This document shows, piece by piece, positions 51,001 to 62,300 of a stretch of DNA of 64,000 bases (the first letter of the stretch is position 1; every line of letters starts with the position of its first letter). Position numbers and translations under genes: made by a program. Under the pieces are notes generated by a model. It worked only from the letters and a program-made list of their open reading frames with translations. It was not told the DNA's origin and did not search any database. This stretch comes from Diploscapter coronatus. Lineage: Eukaryota > Nematoda > Chromadorea > Rhabditida > Rhabditidae. The DNA is taken from NCBI GenBank assembly GCA_964036155.1, contig OZ038423.1, forward strand, positions 42,051,249-42,115,248, in the 5' to 3' direction.

Positions 51001-51703
51001 AGTATATGCAGGAAGAAGGGAACCTTTTTCATCTTTCTTTGTATCTTTTATGTGGTTTACTTCTTTATTTCTCTATTTCTCTGTGTCTGTCTATCTCTGC
51101 ATCGATATTTCCCCAGTCGGTTTCTCTCTCATTTTTCTCTCCAACTCCTGCTTTGCCATCATCTTTCTCTCTCACCATTATTCTACTCGCTCACACAGCC
51201 TTTTCGTTTCTTTCTCTATCTCTTCCATCTTTCTCCCCCTTTTCTCCCCATTTTCCTTTCTTTCTCTCCCCATTTTCGCTTCTTTCTCTCCCCTTTCTTC
51301 CCATTTCTCCCTTTCCATAGACCTCCAACCAACCAACGCAATAAGGAGAATGAGAGGAAGGGCCCCCTTGCCTTTTCGCTCTTTTCCCTTTTAGAAATAA
51401 GACCTAATTAACTATTTCTTTAAATTTTAGCTTGCTCTACCTCTTAGCTTTTCATTTTGTGAAGAATCATGAAGAAGAGCGTCTCAGTTATCAGTTTATG
51501 TTTTGCAAAATAATCAATTCTTCTTCACGCTTATCGAATCGATACCTTCTAAATCTAAACAATTTCGAATTTATCTGATTCATTCTTGTAATCTTCGCGT
51601 TTATTGTCTAATCCATCAATCGATACCTGCTGCGTTTTACGTGTTTATACTCGTCGTTTTATTGTATTTTTCAAATACTTTTCAATTATGCACTTGATTT
51701 CAG
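48074..51703. other. 3.6 kb pyrimidine-rich region between RhoGDI and the zinc-finger gene
   Basis: Apart from an exon-like 33 nt just after the RhoGDI stop (see findings), I see no coding sequence. The + strand is strongly T/C-rich, with long CTTTCTCTCC-type tracts at 49.9-51.4 kb. Frames there, such as 50791-51411, are low-complexity Ser/Phe/Leu. It looks like either a large intron of a + strand transcript or spacer between two co-oriented genes. Confidence 0.5.
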
Positions 51704-51741
51704 CTACAATTGCTGCTCCTCTCAAGAAGCAGACGGCCAGG

Positions 51742-53745
51742 ATGCCGATCGTCTACGTGAAGGTCAAAGATGAGCGCTTGACGGAGTTCATCAATATTCT
51801 GGTGGGTGAATTCAGAACTTTCGGAATGTTTTTCCTATGTTGGTTATCACAGCTTTAGTGAGACTATGATTTCTGTGCTTCATTCACTAACGTTTTATTT
51901 ATTGATTCAGGAAAAAAAACAATAATTCACTATGAAAGATCAAACTTATTTCACAAGTTTTGATCAGTTCAAGTTCAAGGCATGAAATCTCTCAAAACTA
52001 TCTTATTTTAGTCGCAGAATCAGTTTGGCGATTATCGAGTGTTTCGCGATCTGAATGACACGGAGATTCCTGCCAGCTGGACGTTCGGATCCAAGGATAA
52101 GAAAGGTCGTGGAAATGAGAATGGACAGGGTACGAATTGGAAAATCTTTTCAGAATATAAATTTTATGATTTCCATGAGAAAAATCGTTTCCCCTGATTA
52201 GATGTGTTGGGCTTTTTGTATAGTTCATCCACTTACGCCATCGAGGCTTATGGAATAGGGTTATGGGTAGGGCTTGGTAGCCCCTATGTAGTTTCCAAGT
52301 GATCAGCTCATAGAGTAGATTGCTTTGACTGTTGAATCTACCTGACCTTGCCCTAGCCTCACCTAGTTAGATGAATGGATGAACTATGCAAGAAGCCAGA
52401 CGTTGTGACAAGTTTGTGAAATGAGGTAGAATTTATTGAAAAATGAAAGGTGGTTTGTCCTGTAAAGTGGTTGTGGATTTCAGAGGAACTTCCGACTGCG
52501 ATGACCGTTCAGCAGATCGTCGATGACATGAGGAATGGAGGACTGATCAAAGTCGATCCAGCGAACTCTGTCAAAGGTGAGAATTTGCTGCTTGGATCGA
52601 AATATCGTGATGTAACATTTAGATGTTGTAATAAAGACCGTTAAAGATAGTGGCTCACTGAAAATTATTCGTTTTAGGCAGAGGTCTGACTAATAATTTC
52701 GCCATTGCAGCCCTGGCCAAGAACAACCTGGCGTCGACTTCTCTCGGATCTGATCTTCGCTCAGGTATAATTCATATCTGGGCAAAATTTATCAATGCTT
52801 CGAAATATCGTAGAGTTTTAACGTGTTTTAGACGGAATCCAATCATTATTTGATGTTTCGAGGTATTGATATATTGCAAATTCCATGTCTTCATCGCCTT
52901 TTTCGCCTATTGCAGGCATTTCGGGCTCCGACAGCATTCTGATGCAATACAGCCAGGGCACCAACTACAACAGCACTCCGATGCAGACTGTGCAGGACTT
53001 CCTGTCGAGTGAGATGCGACTGAAGGACAGCTCGGGTGCACCTATTCCGACCAATAACAGACTTCGCAAGCAGGGACTCGTCAGGGTAGGCACATTCCAA
53101 CTGATTTTGATCGAGTTTCTCACAGCTTCAAATAAGTCTCCAAAGGAAATTGATCTTCATTTCAGAACAACATGTACTCGAAGCTCAATCGCGAGAAGAT
53201 CATCCTCTCGCTCCAATGCAAGATCTGCAACGAGGTTGAATTCATCGAATTCCACGCCGAATTTACAGAATTCATTTTCAGTACGTGAACTGTGCCCCGA
53301 AGCACAAGCGCAACTGCATGAGGAGCCACGCGACGACCAGACATATGGAGATCAAACGGTTCGATTCTTCGACTTCAAATTCCCATCATCAAGATCCGAC
53401 TTTCAGCTTCAAATGCAGCGAATGTGAATTTGCAACGAAGGCTCATTCGTCGATGAAGACGCACTTCAGACTTCACGAGGGAGCCGATTGCAAGATTATC
53501 GACTTGTGGTAGGCTTCATTTCTCTTTAGTTCTCTTTAGTCTTAACGCCATCATTGATAAAACTCTGGAAAATCTTTATCAACTCAATGATGATCTTTTA
53601 TCGATTTGTTTTCAGGAACGAGGATCTTGAGAAGCAGCAGGCAGATATTGCCCGTGCTTGCTTCCCGCACGCCTTCGACTGCGGTGCGAGATGGGACCAG
53701 TTCATCTCGAACAAGAGAGACAGCGTTTCCATGATCGACATGTGA
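51742..53745 (+). CDS. Uncharacterised protein with two C2H2-like zinc fingers
   Basis: I do not recognise an orthologue. From the first ATG the exons are 51742-51801, 52012-52129, 52484-52576, 52711-52764, 52916-53085, 53166-53234, 53282-53358, 53407-53508 and 53616-53745, giving 290 residues and a TGA stop. The frame stays open upstream to the acceptor at 51703, so more N-terminal sequence is possible (LKKQTARMPIVYVKV). The N-terminal two thirds carry no known domain. Finger 1 is C-x2-C (CKICNE) with spaced histidines (RSHATTRH); finger 2 is classical (FKCSECEFATKAH, then MKTHFRLHEG). Both suggest a nuclear DNA- or RNA-binding protein. A tail with a WNEDLEKQQ helix, CFPHAFDCG and WDQFISNK follows. 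The segment 53359-53406 is a 48-nt GT-AG intron with no stop; retained, it would insert 16 residues into the finger linker. Confidence 0.75.
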
Positions 53746-54724
53746 AACACCGAATTCATGGACGGTTACCGGATTTCCGATTACATTGAACAATTCCCGT
53801 TTGCTTCTTCTGAATATCGGTGTTTCCTCTATCTATAAGATATGGATTTCAACAGCTTTTCTTGTGGTATTTTCCGACACAATTCTATTCTTCTTTTGTT
53901 AAATTTATTACGCCTTGATGGTGAGTTTATCTTCATTTATCCGAGTATTTTCCTCCAACCATCATAGTTCATGTAGGTGGAACTTGTAGAGTTGATTTCT
54001 AGTCCACATTTAACTTCGCTTTCTTTAAAGGATAATTTGTCTGTAGTAAGACAGCTTCGATACGGTTTAGCTCTTTTCATTTATAATTGAATTTATTCTA
54101 AATAATTCAAAATATCGCTGCATACGGTTCTAAACTAGAAAATTTATGAGCACAATTATTATTTTTGAAAATTATCGAAAACTCATTTTCTCCTTGAAAT
54201 TTCATTCATTTTCGATAGTCTTCTTGCTTCTACCATTTATCCTTTTATCAAAAATATTCTATTAGACAAACCTATTCACTTTACAGGCGACATGTAGCTT
54301 ACGAATTAGACGCTAGATTTGCACGCGCAAAATGTTCATTTAAAACTTAAAGCTAAAATTCCTACATTCTATCAGGATCTCCTTATCTAATAAGGGAAAC
54401 GATAATTCTCGACAACTTCATTAAGATTTTATGTTATCGATTTAGATTAAATCTGAACCTCAGCGATCAATGGGTTTACCTATTTTAATCCTGCAATTTA
54501 TACCATCAGTTATCAAACATGCACTTACGTTTAGTGATTATTCTCTTGTAACGGAATATTATTTGAAATGAACGCTTATGAATCAACGCTTGAATAATTT
54601 ATTTGAATTAAACTAAATTCGTGTATTTTGGTGAGATTTATGTTCGTGTTTGGGCAGGCGGAATGTCTTTTTCCAAATATCTGCAAAAGCTGCAGAACTG
54701 TGAAATCTGAATGATCTAATATTT
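53746..54724. other. Convergent intergenic region
   Basis: The zinc-finger gene (+) and the otopetrin gene (-) end towards each other here. The sequence is AT-rich with no coding exon seen. TTTATT at about 54600 reads AATAAA on the minus strand, about 120 nt past the otopetrin stop, and is a candidate polyadenylation signal. Confidence 0.5.
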
Positions 54725-57493
54725 TTAGTTTTCAGCCATTTCTAACCTGTAGAATATTGTCAAAGGAGAGCATCCTCTCACTACGAAAGCCCAATAGTAA
54801 GATCCGTACATGCGAAGCATTTCGTCATTTATTCCAGCCTACAATTTGTCATCTTTTTGGATTCTTGTAGTTTCGACTAACCTTTTGAGCTTCAAAGACA
54901 TTCAAGAAAAACTGAGATACGTTGATCATCAAAAGCAGGGTAATCAGCTGAAAAATGATGTTTACTTTTGAAGATGTCTGCTAAAATCACCTGTTTTCCT
55001 GGCTTGTATCTCCGCATATCGTCGTCTTCTGGGTCAATTTCTAACCGTGAACTTACGATGATTAGACCACTTTGAAATGTTACTTGAAACTAAACAATAG
55101 TCATAGGTTCAAAAAGAACTGAAAACTTAGTCGATCTTTACCAGTCGAACAATATTTGTGATGAAGATGATCAGTGGCAGACCTTTCGATGGATTATTGA
55201 TGAATGACAAAATTGCGGCTAGAGTTGGTAAAGTTAGAGAATTTTGAGGAAAAGTAACCGACCCATTCCATAGAGCAATTCTCCAATTAGTCCAACCACC
55301 AGCAGAATTCGATCGAGCAATTCTGCACTAGCATCTTCATCTTCCATTTCTCCGTGCTTGAACTTCAAGATTTTCATTCTCCAAAATGCTAGCAGACAAG
55401 TTAGCGTCGCTAGTACGAAGAATGCTAGGTTTGTACAGGAGAATATCTGAAAAATTCATGATTTTAAAAATTTATTTTTCCTAAAATATACAAACCCAAT
55501 GACCGACGACGGCTTCGTATCCGGAAAATGCGTTGTACAACGCGACTGCTAGAATGGTGAAGATAATGAAGATAAAGCCTGGCATTTTAGTTTGAAATTT
55601 CATTAAGTCTACAATTTTACCTATGAACAACCCTTCAGCAGTTCGTGAGCAGTCAATTGTCAGTCGACTTCGTTTTCTCATCTGCTTTTCTAACTGAAAG
55701 TTCCAGCTTGAAACATGTTAGCATCATTATTCATGAAATTCCTATAGCATTATAAAATTACCGTTTCTTCCCTAGCCGATTCGATGTTTGTCCAGAATAC
55801 GAACGCTACACCAGCACAGAGTAGTGAATATTCGACGACACAGGTGTACCTAAAATCGAATTCTGAAAGTAGCATTTTTATTAACAAGGAACTACATGAA
55901 TTCACTGTATCCCTCGAAAATGCACAGTACTCCTTTGCAAATTTCATGTTCATGAATCGTTCCATTCTTGTGGCTCTGATGATTCGTCAATTTTTCGAAT
56001 CGACTGAAATTGAATACGATTTTACCACGATCAACACTTATCCTTTACTTAATCTCGTGAATTGTCTCAACTTCTTCGTAGATTATGTACCGGAGCCACA
56101 TCCACAAATTCGTTCCAACCAAATGCATCAAACCTATTCGAGCAATATTTCCTTTTCCAGTAAATATGATCTTCAAAATAACTTCTTTTAAATTAAAAAA
56201 AAAAAAAAACAAGCAACAAATCCATTACCTTTCCATTACAATAGACAAACCACATCTGCGCAAAAATGAACACCGCTGATATGAGATTTAGGCTGTTTGA
56301 TCTAAGAAATTTTCGTTGAATACATGCAGTTTTGCATTGACTTACGATATTGTGCACTCTCCTTCGTGCTCTTGACTTTGATTCCAACCTAACAAGCAAA
56401 TTATGCAGAGAAGCGAGTAATACACCACACCAATCAGACCGAATACTGTAAATAATTGAAATTGATTTTCATGAATTGCATGCATGAATGTCTTTCTGGA
56501 AAATTCATCATTCATTTGAAATGTTCAATTAGCCTTCGATTGAAAGCTAGATGAGCGTTCCAAATGAAAATGAACGACATGTATGAATTTTCCATAAAAC
56601 TAATGAAAAACCTTGAAGAAAATAAAAAAAAAAAAAACTTACTAACACATCCAATACGCAGATACAGACTTCCAGTAGAGGAATTTGTTAGAACATCAGG
56701 CTCTCTTCCTGTTTTATATTGCAGCGAAAGACGATATTCTTTCCTCTTATGAAGCACATTCAGATAATGCATGTATACCAAATAGGCGCAGTATCCAATG
56801 AACAAAATCGATCCTCCAAACAGCCATATTCCGAGAACCTAAAAGTATTGTTGTGAAATTGTCGTAATTTCGCCTTAATTCTTACCAAATCCTTTCCAGT
56901 GTGAATTATTTTTGAACCATTTGAGATCAAATTCGATAGTTCTACGACAATCCCTCCGACAACTATGAATAGAGCATAGAAGCACGTGAACAGTTTGAAA
57001 ATGTAGTTCCTAAAATTAAGTGTAGTTAGATTTTCCTGACTTTACTTGATTTTTGTTATTATTTCCTCAAATTTTGTCTTGATTTACCTCGTGTTCTCGT
57101 TCTGGAGCCATATTTCTGGCTTCTTTCTGTTCTTGCTCTTCCTCAATTGAACGTCTATTTCAGCATGATTCTTCGCATCCGCTAGTTCGCTCGTAGTCGC
57201 TATTTCTTCTGACGATATTCTGAAATGGGATAATATTTTAAGAAAACGAACCTAAAATAGGTAAGAAATTATCGCTCTAAATTCATCTTTCAAATTGCAC
57301 TATTGTTTGAAAATGGTGTTGAAAGTTTACGAGCTAAATGATAGAAATGAAAATATCTAGGTGAAGAGCGTTAAATCGAGATAATCCACTAGTCTTTGTC
57401 TTTTGTTTCCGCGTGTAATAATTTTTCGTTTAATTATTTAACAAACCTTGAAGGTGAATCAATCAACTCAATTCCTTCATCCAACTTGTGCAT
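54725..57493 (-). CDS. Otopetrin-like proton channel
   Basis: Otopetrins are dimeric proton-selective channels of the plasma membrane with about twelve helices per subunit, used in acid sensing. Exons in transcript order: 57493-57447, 57219-57088, 57009-56886, 56838-56643, 56445-56346, 56301-56229, 56170-56049, 55849-55762, 55693-55621, 55578-55496, 55446-55263, 55218-55142, 55089-54991, 54947-54882 and 54838-54725. They total 525 residues with consistent phases, a normal family length. The N-terminus is charged and cytoplasmic. Family landmarks are FIFAQMWFVYCNGK, ARIGLMHLVGTNLWMWLRY, the EYSLLCAGVAFVFWTNI segment, FIIFTILAVALYNAFSG, LLVVGLIGELLYGM, LIIFITNIVRLFQVTFQSGL, QFFLNVFEAQ and the closing YWAFVVRGCSPLTIFYR. 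Two introns border long A/T runs (56196-56209 and near 56625), but these lie outside coding sequence. C. elegans has several such genes (otpl); I cannot say which is closest. Confidence 0.93.
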
Positions 57494-59369
57494 AATTTAC
57501 TGATCTATTGGCTATTCTACGATATTTTATCAACTAGGCTACGATCTATCTAAAATCAAAATATTTTGAAATTCAAAATACCGGTGCATGTTAAAAATTA
57601 GTGCAGCTACGAAGTATATCATAATCTTTCAAATAGAATGATGAAATGGTGTCGAGCCTTTGTATGGGGAGATAAGCTCTTTGAAATATGAGTTTGTGGA
57701 AGTGAAAAATAACCGAGATTGGGAGAATACTTTGAGGAGTATCAAAATTCGTTGTTGATAGTGATGCGTAATAAAGAGAACAACTGTCTTGGTTTTGTTG
57801 CCGAGTCGAATTCGAAGTGTCTCTTCCCCTTTGCTCCCTCACTCCAACCAAATTTCTCATCTCTTCACTCCCAAACCGCCAATATTTGTGTTTACTTTGC
57901 CGTAGGGCGCTTTTGCGCATTTGTATTGCACTGGATTGCAGCGATAACGGATCGATAGATTCTATTTCCCTCTACGTCCCTAATATTTCACACGATAAAG
58001 AATACGAGTGTCTGACTGTCTGATATCTATGAGTTTAGAGCCATAAATAGTGATGCATAACATTTGACTGTCTCAAGCTGTAAGCAGGAATGCATTAGTA
58101 AGCGAGCTGTCAGACGAGAGACGATACACAGGCGATAATAAGGCAAACAGATTGATAACTCAAAACTCCGGAAATATCAAAATATTACTAATTGTCATTA
58201 CAAATCACAATTATCGATCGAAGTTTGATGACTAATCAATTTTATATCATATTGCTTTATCGAGCAAAGAATAACAACGTTAAAAGATGTTTGTACAAAA
58301 TAATTAATGAAATGAGAATGTTCCGATTAAATTAAAAATGGCAAAACTTTGACATTTTATCACACAATATCAAAGAACAGCAAGAGTTATCAATCAAAAA
58401 GTCGCAATAAATATGAACCAAATCATCAGAATTTATAGAAGAACGATGATAAAAACCTGCCAAACATAGAGAAGTGTGACTAAATTTATGTAGTAATTTA
58501 TAAGTATATGAAATATTGCCATAGAAATAGGGAAAAAAGTCGTTGGACTAATGCATACAAGGATTAGGTAAAGAAAACGAGCAATAAATGAGATGGATAA
58601 AATGGCTCAAACACATCAGGCATATTTGCTTGAGTAAATAACAATTGGCTCCAAAAATAAACAATTTGTCGAATTTTTTATCGTTCATTGACTATTACGT
58701 AGTCATAGCTTCTCAAAATTTGTCCATTTTTTTTAGAATTTTTAACTCTGCTAATTTTTTGAGAAAAATAGACCAAATTTGAAGCAAAACTAAACGTTTC
58801 TGAGCGATAAACGAGGGCAGTGTAAAGTTGCTGAATCAGAACTGAAGAAAATAAATTGAAAGACGAGTCAAAATACATTACTAAAGAGAGCTGCAGCTTT
58901 GTCAAATATTAACCTGAACACTCAAAGTGACACCAATGAACTCTGCACGAGAAATGTGGCATCAAAAATGTATGAAACTTTGAAAATGCTGCAGCGTTAT
59001 TACAATATAAAATCCGTAATGCAAAGCACAAGTTTGCACAACATGCACTTGTCATGGATTGTCTCATAAAACATTAAGATAAAATGGAAGAAAAAGAATA
59101 ATGGCACCACGTTAAGCAGTTTCTTTGAATAAGGCAAAAAATAAATCACAAAATAAGAGATTGTCTGGAATGGTAATTGAGGCATTCGAACATTTTGGCA
59201 GATAATTTATAAAACAAATTGTATGTAAAGATCGAAAGCTAAAAACGAGGCACGCAATGATGAGAATAAATAACTCAATAAATAAAAGAATTACCTAATT
59301 CATGTAAAGATCATTTTGAAGGGGTTTGATTAAAAACTGGTAAACACCAACATTTGTCAGATTTTTTGC
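57494..59369. other. Intergenic region upstream of the otopetrin gene
   Basis: No coding exon is recognisable in these 1.9 kb. The + strand is A/G-rich, consistent with the minus-strand transcription units on both sides. It should contain the otopetrin promoter and the 3' end of the next minus-strand gene. A CAG acceptor-like site lies six bases before the otopetrin ATG, suggesting cis- or trans-splicing of the leader. Confidence 0.45.
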
Positions 59370-62300
59370 TCAGACTTGATGTTCCCTCGAAGTTCGCGTT
59401 ACTGTGTGAGTGACATGCTGATGATAAGTCCCACCGCCTCGGTCAGAGTACTGAAATGATTATCCTGCTTTATTTTCTATGAAGCTTTTAAAGTAAACAC
59501 TTTCACGATATATTTCAGGAATTTATGGTTCAAAATTTGAACTTTATCACAAGCTTCTATGCTAAGTTGGTTTTGCACAACCTTTATTTCGAAAACGTTT
59601 TCAAAAGTTTTATGAAATAGTACGTTCAGAATTTTTATTGAACTCACCTCAGATTCCTTATCCTGCTGTTGCGTCTGTCTGTGCTCTTCATACTGACCAT
59701 TCGTCGGAGAAACTGGCACAACCTGAGATTTTTGTGTTTTGGCCCATACGAGTTTGAATATCATTTTTAACAATAATATTCACCTTTTTACGGTTTTGCT
59801 CTTCTTGCCATTTATAATACTCATCGTCGAGAAGCTTCTGCTGTTGTTGTCTTTCATATTCAGATCTTCTTCCATTTTTGTAGGCGTAATTGTTCCTTCC
59901 AGAGCTTTGACTCTCTGTTTCGCTGACGACCGTGGTTTCGTTCTTGTTTCTGTTCCTCGTATAGCATCTGAATATGAAAATTTCGAATTCTAACATTTGA
60001 CTAATTTTTACATGAGGTAGGAAAGAATCAAGCAGAGAAGTAGGAGAAGAGCTATTCCAAGCAGAACTCCGAGGACGATCGTCCAAGTTCGGAAAGCGTA
60101 AGCGACTCCCTGAAATGATATGAATGATGAGTGATTTTGAATGGCTTCTTGTGTTTACAGACGGGTAGGAAGGGTAAGAAATGCAGGAAAAGCGGAGAAA
60201 TGAGAAAAAATAACCGTCTGTAAATGCAGGAGACCACTTTGAGTCATGAAATTGTACTTACTCCAAGCTGATTGACGAAATAGCCATTATTGCAAGTGCC
60301 GTTGAACACACCGTTTGAGCAGACATTGCAACTCGTCGCCTGAATTTGGTTGATTAGTAAATTGAGGATAGATTTGAATTGTTTACATCATCGTTGGATG
60401 CCCATAGAAAACAGAAATCTGTATTTTTACACTATTTCATTGAGTTTTCAGATTTGTCTTGTCTCGAAGAATTCATATTGGCTAATAAAATTTTGTTTTT
60501 CAAAACTAACCAAGCTTCTGTAGCTATCATATTGACAAGCCCAGTAGACGTTCGTATGGTTATTATAGCAGATAACTGTGTTTCCATTGATGATCGAGCT
60601 AAGGTTGCAAATCAAATCGCACATCGGGCCCATCATGTTGTTAATGCACTGTACGTTCAGTTGGAGAGCTAGTCTAAAATGTCAGATGATTTTCACCAAT
60701 AAACTGCGTTTTAATGATTACTGTGTGCCGAGTTGTTGTCCAGTGAGCGTCAGAGCTTGTCCGCCGACGTTATTTGGGTTGTTGTTGAAAGCGTACATAT
60801 CGACAACGAATGTATCGACCTAAAATTTAAATTTAAGGGTTGTTGGAACTTCATTTCAGGTTTAATTTCAAGTTTTTAAATTTTAACTTTAATCGAAGCA
60901 TGAAATTGATTCAAATTCGTCGGTTATTTTCAATATTGTTATGCATATTCTCGATATATTGTGAACTTCCGATTATTTGATGAAAATGAAAAATAACACA
61001 TTTCCTTACGCCCAAAAATAAGCAAATGTGCATATCAAATTTGTTCGTTGGCTCACGCGTTCTTTCTCTTCTTTCCTCTATTCTTTCTTTAGCAAAGTCT
61101 GTAATGCACACTTGTTTATTTTTGCGCGTATAGAAAATGCGTCACTTTCATCAAATAATTGGAAGTTTACGATATTTATCGCCACGTACTAGAGTCAGAT
61201 GATTGTAATACAGCAGCTGTGCGGTAGTTTTGTCAATGACGACTCCGAGATGCTGTACGAAGACATCAACAGCAACCTGAATTTGAATAGTGTTACCTAA
61301 TTTTAGTTTTTAGCTCTAACCGGTCTACTCAACATGTAGAATGTGTATTGTTGAGTCCAATTGCCAGCGTTTATTGCACCAGAGGGAAAAGGATAGAAAT
61401 CGGACTGGATGTACTGCACGGATTGGCTGAAACATTCACGATTTTGTATGTACGTTATCACAGTTGCATAGAATTTTATTCCAAAGTTTTTTCTTCTAAT
61501 TTTCTCTAATTGATAATTAATAAGGTTATGATTATCACTATATTTGGCATTTCGGTGTTATTATCTGATTGCAGCGTTAGCAACTCTCCTCTTTTTGCTT
61601 CTCCCTCCCTCTGGTCGTTCCCTTTGCTTATCACCAGCCGAGTGCCCATAAAAGGCAATCCTGCCTGGTTCGATCTGCCTTCCCCCTCTCTGTGATCTCT
61701 TCAATTTGCATACTCTTTCATCATTTCACCTTTACAATTTCCTATCATTCTGCTTCTTTCCTCCCTCCTCAATTCTCCTCAATTCAAATGATCTATTCCT
61801 TTAGTAAACATGGTCCAGCAAGACGAACAAATAGCGTGTCTTGCAGTATAAGGAAATCTTGAAATGCCTATAGCATAGCACCCCTTAGCCAACAACAGAG
61901 AGATGCAATCAATTTTGATCGCATGAAAAAGTGTTGCAAAATCGATAAATATTTTATGAAAATGCACGAATGCAAGTGTATTGATTCGGTAAAACATTAC
62001 TGCACAAATCAGTTACTTTTGAATGTCGATTCACTGCTCATACTAATGCGCAGTAGATTATCAATTATTGTGGGCTTTCGATTACTTGACGAAAATGGAA
62101 TATTACGCATTTTTACATGTATAGAAAATGCGAGATTTTTCACTTTCATCAAGTAATCGGACGTCCACAATATATCAGTCAAGGAAGATATCAATGATAA
62201 ATAAGAGTTTCATCGTACAAGAATGAATCATATTTGACGCCTACATGTTTATGCATCGATTTTTGCAATAAGAATGAGTAATCTGCAGACTTACTCATAG

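Noticed and set aside
50791..51411. Open frame of 206 codons on +
   Set aside because: Its translation is Ser/Phe/Leu/Pro low complexity from CTTTCTCC-type tracts, with several overlapping frames open at once, as expected from pyrimidine-rich DNA lacking stops.
56529..56640. Extension of the otopetrin exon through the A-run
   Set aside because: The GTAAGT donor right before the homopolymer and the phase of the next exon show that this sequence is intronic.
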